Shown here one piece after another: positions 43,100 to 49,942 of a stretch of 52,451 nucleotides of DNA (within the stretch, counting starts at the first letter, position 1; every line of letters begins with the position of its first letter). The DNA comes from an uncultured Sphingomonas sp. (GTDB taxonomy: Bacteria > Pseudomonadota > Alphaproteobacteria > Sphingomonadales > Sphingomonadaceae). The stretch spans positions 1-52,451 of the forward strand of contig NZ_CADCVZ010000016.1 of assembly GCF_902806265.1 (NCBI RefSeq), in the 5' to 3' direction. The notes below the pieces were generated by a model. The model saw nothing but the letters and a program-made list of their open reading frames with translations. It was not told the DNA's origin and ran no database searches. The position numbers and the translations under genes are program-made.

Positions 43100-43957
43100 G
43101 TGGCCGAGACGATCGATCCGCCGACGGTGGAAGAGCCCGCACTGCCGGGACACGAAAGCCAGCTTGAGCCCAAGCCCGAGTGGCAGCCGCGATATCCGGG
43201 CTCCGGCCGTCTGCAGGACAAGGTGGCTATCGTCACCGGCGGCGACAGCGGCATCGGCCGCGCGGTCGCCGCGTTGTTCGCCCGCGAAGGCGCGGACGTC
43301 GCGATCTTCTACCTCGACGAGCATGACGACGCCGCGGAAACCAAGCGGATCGTCGAGTCCGAAGGACGCCGGGCGATCGCGGTGCCCGGTGACCTTGGCT
43401 CCAAGGAGTTCTGTTGGCGGGCCGTGCAACAGGTGGTCGAGACGTTCGGCAGGCTCGACCTCCTGATCAACAATGCCGGCGAGCAGCATCCCGACGAGAA
43501 CATCGAAGATATTACCGAGGAGCAGCTGCGCCGCACCTTCCAGACCAACATCTACTCGATGTTCTTCCTGACCCAGGCGGCCATGCCCCACCTCAAGCAA
43601 GGCGCTGCGATCGTGAATTGCACATCAGAGACGATGTACAAAGGCGCGCCGATGCTGCTCGACTACAGCGCAACAAAGGGGGCGATCACTGCCTTCACGC
43701 GCTCCCTTGCCAAGAACCTGGTCGAGAAAGGCATCCGAGTGAACGCTGTTGCGCCCGGCCCGATTTGGACTCCGCTGAACCCGTTCGGCGGCCAGCCCAC
43801 CGACAAGGTCTCGAAGTTCGGCAAGAGCACGCCGATGAAGCGACCCGGTCAGCCCAACGAGGTTGCACCGTCCTTCCTGTTCCTGGCGTGCGAGGACGCG
43901 AGCTACATGACCGGTCAGGTGCTGCACCCGGATGGCGGGGATACCACCGCAAGCTAA
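43100..43957 (+). CDS. SDR-family oxidoreductase, general stress protein 39-like
   Basis: A 285-residue short-chain dehydrogenase with an N-terminal extension (PEWQPRYPGSGRLQDKVAIVTGG) as in the YghA/GSP39 (YdaD) group. The cofactor motif TGGDSGIG is at residues 46-53. NNAG, Ser176 (NCTSETMY) and the catalytic Tyr189-x3-Lys193 (YSATKGA) are all present, followed by NAVAPGPIWTPL. The natural substrate is unknown. GTG 43100 has AAGGAG upstream. As third gene behind an EcfG-type promoter it fits the general-stress role of Bacillus homologues. Confidence 0.93.
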   Translation: MAETIDPPTVEEPALPGHESQLEPKPEWQPRYPGSGRLQDKVAIVTGGDSGIGRAVAALFAREGADVAIFYLDEHDDAAETKRIVESEGRRAIAVPGDLGSKEFCWRAVQQVVETFGRLDLLINNAGEQHPDENIEDITEEQLRRTFQTNIYSMFFLTQAAMPHLKQGAAIVNCTSETMYKGAPMLLDYSATKGAITAFTRSLAKNLVEKGIRVNAVAPGPIWTPLNPFGGQPTDKVSKFGKSTPMKRPGQPNEVAPSFLFLACEDASYMTGQVLHPDGGDTTAS

Positions 43958-43983
43958 GGTGGGACAATCTCCCAACCGCTGGC

Positions 43984-43999
43984 GTGAAATTCGCTAAGT
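43984..43999 (+). promoter_or_regulatory. Putative enhancer site resembling the PspF binding site
   Basis: GTGAAATTCGCTAAGT closely resembles the core AGTGTAATTCGCTAACT that I recall for E. coli PspF sites. It lies 47 bases before the -24 element, a normal enhancer position. The consensus is from memory, so confidence is moderate. Confidence 0.5.
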
Positions 44000-44046
44000 A
44001 TGTCGCTTCACCTGCGCGGCACACTGATAACAAACACATTTTTCGG

Positions 44047-44064
44047 TTGGCACGCTCTCTGCAT
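44047..44064 (+). promoter_or_regulatory. Sigma-54 (-24/-12) promoter
   Basis: TTGGCACG (44047-44054), 4 bases, then CTGCAT (44059-44064). The GG and GC doublets have the required spacing, and the match to TTGGCACG-N4-TTGCW is nearly complete. Transcription should start near 44075, with the microprotein ATG at 44122. The gap 43958-44121 otherwise holds only the enhancer-like site and an AT-rich stretch. Confidence 0.85.
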
Positions 44065-44121
44065 TAGGTTTGGTGTGGGTTCGACAGGCGGACCCACCCA
44101 GACAAGACAGGGAGTTCCACC

Positions 44122-44232
44122 ATGTTCGTTTCCACCGTCTCCGCCCGCCAGCTCGCCGTCAGCTTCGCCGGCGCGTTCGTATCGGCCCTGCTGTTCGTCA
44201 GCGCCGCCGTTGGCCCGCTGCCGCTCGCTTGA
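44122..44232 (+). CDS. 36-residue hydrophobic microprotein under the sigma-54 promoter
   Basis: ATG 44122, preceded by CAGGGAG, opens a 36-codon gene: MFVSTVSARQLAVSFAGAFV, then SALLFVSAAVGPLPLA. It has one hydrophobic helix from about residue 10 to 30, no cysteine and few charges. It may be a tiny inner-membrane protein or a bare signal-like peptide. It is followed after 14 bases by pspC, which has its own AAAGGGACA ribosome site. Promoter, ribosome site and tight spacing argue it is real. Function unknown; a phage-shock-type role is inferred from context. Confidence 0.72.
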   Translation: MFVSTVSARQLAVSFAGAFVSALLFVSAAVGPLPLA

Positions 44233-44246
44233 AAGGGACAAGCACA

Positions 44247-44432
44247 ATGGACAAGCCGTTCGTCCTCAATCGCCGCCGGGCCAAGATCATGGGCGTCGGT
44301 GCCGGCCTGGCCGATTACACCGGCGTTGATGCCCTAATCGTCCGGCTTGGGCTGGTCCTTGCCGTCCTGGCTACCGGTCCGATCGCCATTCTCCTCTACC
44401 TGGTTGCTGGCTGGCTCGCTTCAGATCGTTGA
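44247..44432 (+). CDS. pspC: PspC domain protein (minimal)
   Basis: A 61-residue protein that is almost only a PspC domain: MDKPFVLNRRRAKIMGVGAG, then LADYTGVDALIVRLGLVLAVL and a transmembrane segment ATGPIAILLYLVAGWLA. PspC senses envelope stress in enterics together with PspB, and lifts PspA off PspF. The short form lacks the C-terminal periplasmic part of E. coli PspC (119 residues). Start ATG 44247 is set by AAAGGGAC. It is second in a sigma-54-driven unit; pspA and pspB are not found beside it. Confidence 0.9.
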   Translation: MDKPFVLNRRRAKIMGVGAGLADYTGVDALIVRLGLVLAVLATGPIAILLYLVAGWLASDR

Positions 44433-44500
44433 AGCGGGCCACCGGCCCGCCGCTGCCTCGCGCGCTTGCCTTCACCCCGAACCTATCGCAGCCTGCCGGC

Positions 44501-46093
44501 TTGAGGCGGGAGATATGTCGCGTGTGGCTGCTATCAGTTTTGGCGTTGGCGCTTGCGCCGGGTGCCGCATCGGTGGGGATCACATCTTCGTTGCCATCAG
44601 AAACAACAACACCGAGTGAACCCGCTCCCGGCCAAGCGCTGCTACCCGAGATCGAGAGCCTGCCCCCAGCTCAGCGTGCCCAGTTGCAACAATTGATGCT
44701 GGACCTGGCCAACGCGCCGACGCCTGCAGCCGCCATGGCCGCAGCCGACAAAATGCTGGCACGATTGTCGGAGCCGAGCCGCCTGCGCGGCATGGTTCAG
44801 TTCTTCCGCGCCGCCGCCTTGGCAGCTGCGGAGCGCGAACCCGCGGCCCTTACTGCCATCGAGGAAAGCATTCGGCTTCTCCCGGAGCACAGCGCGCCGC
44901 TGATCGCCGCGGCCGGCATTTACGCTTACAGCCATACACCCGGCCGCGGCGCAGACCATCTGCTGCGGGCGGCGGAGATCGACCCGGCTGCAATCCGGTC
45001 GCTCGACGAATGGACCGTCATGTCGCTGCTTCATCGGCTCAAGGCCGAGAACGACAAGCGCCGCGTCCAGGCCGTCAGCGAGCGGCTGCTCGCAATCGAC
45101 TGGCGGGGCCAGCGGCTTCGTGCCCAGTCCGAACTCGCGCTGGCCACTATCAGAGCGAGGCTCGCCCGCAAGGACATCCCCGGTGCCCGGGCCCTGGTTC
45201 CGCGGCTGCTCGATCCGGCTGACAGCTACAACCTGCTGGCACTCAGGGAGGCCGAGCCGATCTGGCCCGATATCGAGCGCTGGGCCGGACCGAAGCTAGA
45301 GCGGCAATGGGCGATTTACTTGAGGGAAGCGCGGTCGAGATGGGAGGCTAGCAAGAGCCCGGAAACGCTGGCCGACTACTCGACCGCGCTGGTCCAGGCT
45401 AATCACGACCGAACGCTGATCAGCACGGTGCTGCCGCTGTTTGACGCACCGGACCCGAACTCGGACGTTGAGCTGATCTTCGAGGCGGCGCGAGTGGCGG
45501 GAGCGCTTGCGCGGCAGGGCCGGTGGGCTGACGTAGACGCGCTGTTCCTCAAGGCATTGAAGGTTTGGCCGATCGACGCACAAGCCAACTCGCTCAACCT
45601 TGCCGGAAACCGTGCCGTTTATCTCTTTCGAGCCGGGCGCACGCGGGATGGCCTGAAGCAAATGGACGAGGCCCTCGCGGTCGCGCCCAAGTGGGGCGAG
45701 CAAGTCAACGTGGACGCGGTCCGTGCGATGCACTGGCACAAGGCTTGCGGGTTGACCATGGCAGGAAGGAAGGAGGAGGCTGCGTTCTCGATCGCGGCCG
45801 TGCTTGCGCATGAACGGGCAACTTCCCGAGCTCAGCTGAGGCTATGCATGGATGATAGGGAAGGCGCCAGGCGCGAACTGCTGGAAGCTCTCCAGGATGT
45901 AGATCGCCGTGACCAGGTCATCGGCTTCTTGCAGCTGCCTGATCAGCCGAGCTTCAAAAGCCCGCATAGCGAGCTTCTCCATGCGCGCACCGAAGCGTTG
46001 CGGGTTGAGCCCGAGCTGGTGAAAGCCGCCGCGGCTCACGGCAGGGTTCTGACCTTCCGCGTCTCCGATGGCGCCCCGGCGGAAGCGCCTTGA
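44501..46093 (+). CDS. Exported TPR-like repeat protein of unknown function
   Basis: About 530 residues. An N-terminal signal peptide (REICRVWLLSVLALALAPGAAS) is followed by a helical region with paired-helix repeats, such as FRAAALAAAEREPAALTAIEESIRLLP and RAGRTRDGLKQMDEALAVAPKW. These look like TPR units from residue 80 onward. The start is unsettled. TTG 44501 gives a basic n-region, GTG 44522 has GGGAG 10 bases upstream, and the frame opens at TTG 44429 overlapping the pspC stop. It may be co-transcribed with pspC. No named family recognised; a periplasmic scaffold is the cautious reading. Confidence 0.75.
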   Translation: MRREICRVWLLSVLALALAPGAASVGITSSLPSETTTPSEPAPGQALLPEIESLPPAQRAQLQQLMLDLANAPTPAAAMAAADKMLARLSEPSRLRGMVQFFRAAALAAAEREPAALTAIEESIRLLPEHSAPLIAAAGIYAYSHTPGRGADHLLRAAEIDPAAIRSLDEWTVMSLLHRLKAENDKRRVQAVSERLLAIDWRGQRLRAQSELALATIRARLARKDIPGARALVPRLLDPADSYNLLALREAEPIWPDIERWAGPKLERQWAIYLREARSRWEASKSPETLADYSTALVQANHDRTLISTVLPLFDAPDPNSDVELIFEAARVAGALARQGRWADVDALFLKALKVWPIDAQANSLNLAGNRAVYLFRAGRTRDGLKQMDEALAVAPKWGEQVNVDAVRAMHWHKACGLTMAGRKEEAAFSIAAVLAHERATSRAQLRLCMDDREGARRELLEALQDVDRRDQVIGFLQLPDQPSFKSPHSELLHARTEALRVEPELVKAAAAHGRVLTFRVSDGAPAEAP

Positions 46094-46119
46094 CGGCTGC
46101 GCCCGCCGTCTCGAAGATC

Positions 46120-46440
46120 CTAGTCGAATAGTTCCTCAAGGAACGATTTGCGGCGCTTGTGGGGCTTGCCGCCGTAGCCATGACCATAGGGCTGGTGCTG
46201 CGGGTAGGGCGGCGAGGCGCTCCACGGCGATCCGCCTTGCGGCGGCGGTGGCGCCTGCTGCGCTCCAGCTGCGGGCCCGAGATCGGCCTGGCTGCGCTCG
46301 ATGATCTTGTCGAGCTCGCCGCGGTCGAGCCAGACGCCGCGGCAGGTCGGGCAATAGTCGATCTCGATCCCCGACCGCTCGCTCATCACCAACGTAGCGC
46401 CGTCGTTGGGACAGCTCATCGGGCCCGGATGGTTCGGCAT
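46120..46440 (-). CDS. Zinc-ribbon (TFIIB-type) protein with Gly/Pro/Tyr-rich tail
   Basis: A 106-residue protein: SCPNDGATLVMSERSGIEID, then YCPTCRGVWLDRGELDKIIER. This is the zf-TFIIB/COG3809 family. Only Cys10, Cys30 and Cys33 are cysteines; the position of the second ligand is Asp13 (CPND instead of CPxC), a variant common in alphaproteobacterial members as I recall. The tail is rich in Pro, Gln, Gly and Tyr, then HKRRKSFLEELFD at the end. Function unknown. The 145-bp gap after it (46441-46585) shows nothing. Confidence 0.88.
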   Translation of the reverse strand: MPNHPGPMSCPNDGATLVMSERSGIEIDYCPTCRGVWLDRGELDKIIERSQADLGPAAGAQQAPPPPQGGSPWSASPPYPQHQPYGHGYGGKPHKRRKSFLEELFD

Positions 46441-46585
46441 GAAAGCACTCCTATTTCGATCAATCGGAGATCGGGGGGCAGGCCCCGCTCCGCAAGAGTT
46501 CCGGTTAGCCTGAACGGCCTTGCGGCTTTCAGTGGCAAGCGGCGGCGTTTGGGGTTAAGATGACGAGCCTTGTGAGGAGTTGGCC

Positions 46586-46732
46586 ATGGACCCTCCCGAA
46601 CCGCACTATACGGACGAACAAGTCACTGGCGCGCGCCAGGAGCATGTGGTCCGCTGGGTGCTCGCGATTTCGCTGCTGCTGATCGTTGTGGCCATGTCGG
46701 CGGTGTGGATCATCCCCTCCCTCTTCGACTAG
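46586..46732 (+). CDS. 48-residue single-pass membrane protein
   Basis: ATG 46586 has GAGGAG 8 bases upstream, an excellent ribosome site. The product is MDPPEPHYTDEQVTGARQEH, then VVRWVLAISLLLIVVAMSAVW and a short IIPSLFD end: a soluble acidic N-terminus and one transmembrane helix. No family recognised. It sits 71 bp before the patatin gene on the same strand, so the two may be co-transcribed. Too short for ordinary gene callers, hence easily missed. Confidence 0.72.
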   Translation: MDPPEPHYTDEQVTGARQEHVVRWVLAISLLLIVVAMSAVWIIPSLFD

Positions 46733-46803
46733 GGACCGACTGCGCCTAAGCGGAAGCAAGGGGTCGTGTGGCGCCTTGGAGTCGTTGGCGCAGGAGAACG
46801 ACA

Positions 46804-47766
46804 ATGCCCGGCGAACTGGCGGTGGTGTTGAGCGGGGGTGGCGCAAAAGGCGCATTCCAAGTCGGCGTGCTGGACGAGCTAATCGTAAATCGCGGGGTCA
46901 AGATCGACATCGCCGTCGGCACCTCTACCGGTGCGATCCAGGCGCTGGCGGTGGCGCAGGACGATGTTCCCAAGCTGGTTGAGTTCTGGTCCGCGCTGCG
47001 CCGCAACAGCGACATCTTCGTGCGCAAGCCGCTCGGCCCGGCCGGAGCGATCTTCGGCGCGGACTCGCTCTATGAGGCGAAGGGGCTGCGGCGGCTGCTC
47101 AAGCGGGCGGCGGACGAGCCGCGGCTGCGTGCCACCGGCAAGAAGCTGCGGCTGGGCGTCGTTAATCTCGGTACCGGTGCCTTCCGGACGATCGATGAGA
47201 GCGTGCCGGGGATCCATAATTGGGTCTATGCCAGCTGCGCGATGCCGGTCTTCTTCGAACCGCTCCTGACCCGCGCCGCGGACGGCACTGAGGAGCAGTG
47301 GGTCGATGGCGGTGTGCGCGACGTGACGCCGCTCGACGCCGCGCTCGAGTTCAACCCGCGCGGCGTGATCGTCATCCGCACGGGACCGCCGCCGCGGCCG
47401 GGACAGGCTCGGACCTACCCGGACCTCGTGCAGATCGGCCTGCGGGCGGTAGAAATCCTGCAGTCGGAAGTATCGGCCAACGACCTGGCCAACGCCACGC
47501 TGATCAACGACCTGATCGCGGCGCGGGAGGCGCAGTTCCGGGAGCTGCAGCGGATCGGGGTGGCCGGACCTGGCGCGCTGGCCGTGCTCCGTCCGCTTGA
47601 CCTGCAGATCGCCCGCTATCGCTTCGCGCCCATCCGGGTGATTGAACCGGAGACGGAGGTCTCGGGCACGCTGGAGTTCGATCCCGCCAAGATCCAGGCC
47701 GGGATCGCTGCGGGCCGGCGCGCGGTCGAGCAGCATTGGGAGAGCATCGAGCCGCTATTGAGCTAG
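46804..47766 (+). CDS. Patatin-like phospholipase
   Basis: A 320-residue patatin. The oxyanion loop LSGGGAKGAFQVGVLDEL, the nucleophile elbow GTSTG with Ser41 and the dyad Asp168 in DGG are all intact. It begins at ATG 46804 with AGGAG 9 bases upstream, so the longer frame from 46768 is not needed. No signal peptide, hence cytosolic, like RssA-type members. It probably hydrolyses acyl esters of lipids. Its end overlaps the convergent hypothetical gene by 4 bases. Confidence 0.93.
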   Translation: MPGELAVVLSGGGAKGAFQVGVLDELIVNRGVKIDIAVGTSTGAIQALAVAQDDVPKLVEFWSALRRNSDIFVRKPLGPAGAIFGADSLYEAKGLRRLLKRAADEPRLRATGKKLRLGVVNLGTGAFRTIDESVPGIHNWVYASCAMPVFFEPLLTRAADGTEEQWVDGGVRDVTPLDAALEFNPRGVIVIRTGPPPRPGQARTYPDLVQIGLRAVEILQSEVSANDLANATLINDLIAAREAQFRELQRIGVAGPGALAVLRPLDLQIARYRFAPIRVIEPETEVSGTLEFDPAKIQAGIAAGRRAVEQHWESIEPLLS

Positions 47767-48794
47767 GTCCCGCTGCGGCGGAACAGGCGGGCGAACAGGC
47801 TCCGCCGAGGCTGAGCGGTCGGGGGTGGGGCTTCGGGCGAGGAAGTGGCCTGGAGCCGCTGACGCAGGCTTGTGGCCACGGCGGGGCTGACCTCAGCGGG
47901 CTCTGCGCGCGGCGCCCATGGCTTCACCGTCAACGGTGCGAAGCTCGGCTCGGCCTTGACTGGCGGACGGCGGCGAGCGGATCGCCCGGCCGATCCAAGC
48001 ACGGTGACCAGGTCGGCGTTCACCTCCACTGCGCCGACGATCAGGCGGCAGCCCGGCGGAAGGCCGTGGGTCGCCACCGCCGCTTCGGCCGCCTGGAGGA
48101 AGCGGGTGGTGCGCAGCCAGCAGCCGAGCAGATATTCGACGTAGCCGCCCGGCGCGCGGCCCTCAACCCCGTCGCGGCCGTCGCGGAGGAAGTAGCGGTG
48201 CTTGCACCCGATCAGCGCGGTGTTGAGCTCCGCAAGGCCGGTGACCTCGCAGTAGAATTCCACATCCTCCTCATGCCCGATCCACGCCGGCGCCGCTGCC
48301 GCGCACTCGGTCAGCAGCGCGTCGGTATCCGCCGTGCTGAACGGGTGGGCATCGTCCGAGTAGAGCCCCAGCAGCAGCTCGGGCGGATGCGGGCGTCCTG
48401 CCTCGAACACCAGGTCGGGCGGATTGGTGAGGCCCAAGGTGATCGCGGTGATCGGTGGCCCTTCCCACTCGGCCAGCACGGGCAGGAGGTCCTCCCAGCC
48501 GGACAGCGCCACCGCATCGGCCGGCGTGCTGCGGCAGATCTCGGCAAGGCTGCCGCCCAGCCCGTCGAGCTCGGCCGACAACCGAGCGTCGGCTTGGGCC
48601 GTGCGCCCGGCGGCAAGCAGTTCGCGCAGCTCCTCCACCCACGCCCGCTCGCCGTCCGCCTCTAGAAGCTGCAGCTGCAGCGGATGCGGCTGCTCCGGCT
48701 CGCGGTAGGCGCGCACGCCCGCTACCCGAGCGGGGTCGGGGATATCGACGAAATGCGGGTGAGCGCCTCCGCCGCCGCCGCCATATGAGTCCAT
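47763..48794 (-). CDS. Hypothetical protein with glycine-rich N-terminus
   Basis: 343 residues. ATG 48794 has a very strong GGGGGAGG ribosome site 7 bases upstream; ATG 48881 and the longer frame lack one. It starts MDSYGGGGGGAHPHFVDIPD, continues with acidic helical sequence (LLEADGERAWVEELRELLAAG, TPADAVALSGWEDLLPVLAEW), then CEVTGLAELNTALIGCKHRYF and GGYVEYLLGCWLRTTRFLQA, and ends in a basic Pro/Arg tail (RRSLFARLFRRSGT). No signal peptide and no membrane helix. I do not recognise the family. It is convergent with the patatin gene. Confidence 0.75.
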   Translation of the reverse strand: MDSYGGGGGGAHPHFVDIPDPARVAGVRAYREPEQPHPLQLQLLEADGERAWVEELRELLAAGRTAQADARLSAELDGLGGSLAEICRSTPADAVALSGWEDLLPVLAEWEGPPITAITLGLTNPPDLVFEAGRPHPPELLLGLYSDDAHPFSTADTDALLTECAAAAPAWIGHEEDVEFYCEVTGLAELNTALIGCKHRYFLRDGRDGVEGRAPGGYVEYLLGCWLRTTRFLQAAEAAVATHGLPPGCRLIVGAVEVNADLVTVLGSAGRSARRRPPVKAEPSFAPLTVKPWAPRAEPAEVSPAVATSLRQRLQATSSPEAPPPTAQPRRSLFARLFRRSGT

Positions 48795-48924
48795 CGCCGC
48801 GCCTCCCCCCGAGCGGCGTCGTGCCGCAAAGCGGGGCGGAAGGTAGCGCCGGTCGGTTAAGAGATGGTGGAGGCTAGTCATGGCCAACGGTCGCAGCCGC
48901 TGCCGAGGTCCGGAACGCCCCCGC

Positions 48925-49275
48925 TTAGTTGACTCGGTTGCCAGTGGATCGCGGTTCCGCAGCGGCGTGACCATTGTGACCTTTCCCAGAGTGAAAGGCC
49001 GGCGCAGCGCCCGCGGCGGTGTGACCTTCGTGACCGCGGCCGTGACCTTCGTGACCTGGGCGGAGGGCTGCGGGCGGCGCCGCGAGGATGCGGTCCCAGG
49101 CGGCGGCAAAGGCCTTGGCGGTTGGCCGGCGCTTCAGCCGGTAGGCGCCCTCCCGGCTCATCCCGGCCGCCTCGGCCGCTCGGGTGACCGAACGCGTGTA
49201 GTGCAGCTCGCCCAGGAAGCGGACTTGCCGGTCGGTCGTCCAGCTATCATGGCGCGGTGGTGTTCGTTGGTCCAT
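48925..49275 (-). CDS. Small HTH protein with GHEGH repeats at its C-terminus
   Basis: A 116-residue protein. ATG 49275 begins MDQRTPPRHDSWTTDRQVRF, then an HTH: HYTRSVTRAAEAAGMSREGAYRLKRRPTAKAF. This looks like a terminase-small-subunit or Homeodomain-like DNA-binding helix set. The tail contains repeated Gly-His units (GHEGHGRGHEGH, GKGHNGH) encoded by tandem GGTCAC-type DNA. It could be a regulator of its own repeats or a remnant of a phage-type gene; neither is shown. It is divergent from the DUF1810 gene by 70 bp. Confidence 0.65.
   Translation of the reverse strand: MDQRTPPRHDSWTTDRQVRFLGELHYTRSVTRAAEAAGMSREGAYRLKRRPTAKAFAAAWDRILAAPPAALRPGHEGHGRGHEGHTAAGAAPAFHSGKGHNGHAAAEPRSTGNRVN
48967..49056. 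repeat. Imperfect repeats of GTGACC-TTC-GTGACC
   Basis: GTGACCATTGTGACC (48967-48981), GTGACCTTCGTGACC (49021-49035) and again (49042-49056): three 15-base units, each a GTGACC direct repeat with a 3-base spacer, the last two 21 bases apart. All lie in the HTH gene. Confidence 0.85.
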
Positions 49276-49345
49276 GGAACAAAGGAAGCACAAGCACCCG
49301 CATGTAGGACAGGGTTTTTTGAAACCGCAGGCAGCGGAGGGGACG

Positions 49346-49807
49346 ATGGTCGAGGACGAAGGACAGGGCGGCCGCACGCCGCAGGGCGAGCCGTTCGACC
49401 TGGAACGCTTCGCCCGGGCGCAGGGCGGCGGGGTGTACGAGGGCGCGCTGGCCGAGCTGCGCGCCGGAGCCAAGCGCGGGCATTGGATGTGGTTCGTGTT
49501 TCCGCAGCTGCGCGGGCTCGGGCGGAGCGCGACGGCGGTGCACTACGGGATCAGCGGAATCGAGGAGGCGCGCGCGTACCTGGCGCATCCGCTGCTTGGG
49601 GACAGGCTGCGGGAGTGCGTGGCGGCGGTGATGCGTCATGCGGGCGAGCGTTCGGCGGAGCAGATGCTGGGCGCGGTGGACACGGCCAAGCTGCGCTCCT
49701 GCCTGACATTGTTCGAGGCGGCGGGTGGTGGCGAGTCCTTCGCCCAAGCGCTGGCGGCCTTGTTCCGCGGGGAACGGGACTCCGCTACGCTCGTAATGGT
49801 GCGATAA
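49346..49807 (+). CDS. DUF1810 family protein
   Basis: A 153-residue protein with the DUF1810 signature FDLERFARAQGGGVYEGALAELRAGAKRGHWMWFVFPQLRGLG and later HPLLGDRLRECVAAV, FEAAGG. ATG 49346 has GGAGGGG just upstream, deciding the start; the frame runs back to 49274 without support. Function is unknown in general, though members occur in putative NAD/ADP-ribose-related contexts. It is followed after 18 bases by the basic microprotein gene. Confidence 0.92.
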   Translation: MVEDEGQGGRTPQGEPFDLERFARAQGGGVYEGALAELRAGAKRGHWMWFVFPQLRGLGRSATAVHYGISGIEEARAYLAHPLLGDRLRECVAAVMRHAGERSAEQMLGAVDTAKLRSCLTLFEAAGGGESFAQALAALFRGERDSATLVMVR

Positions 49808-49825
49808 CCAGCCAAGGAGGGTGTC

Positions 49826-49939
49826 ATGGCCAAGGGACAGCAGAAGTCGAACAAGGAAGCGCGCAAGCCCAAGAAGGAGAAGCCGAAGACCATCGCCGCC
49901 AACCCGTCGAGCAAGGGCAGCACGAAACGGGACGATTGA
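49826..49939 (+). CDS. 37-residue highly basic small protein
   Basis: ATG 49826 has AAGGAGG a few bases upstream. The product is MAKGQQKSNKEARKPKKEKP, then KTIAANPSSKGSTKRDD, about a third Lys/Arg, with no hydrophobic core. Similar Lys-rich MAKGQ... proteins of 35-50 residues are widespread in alphaproteobacteria as I recall. Nucleic-acid or ribosome association is plausible but unproven. It sits between DUF1810 and the membrane protein gene (3-bp gap), probably in one operon. Confidence 0.8.
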   Translation: MAKGQQKSNKEARKPKKEKPKTIAANPSSKGSTKRDD

Positions 49940-49942
49940 CGC

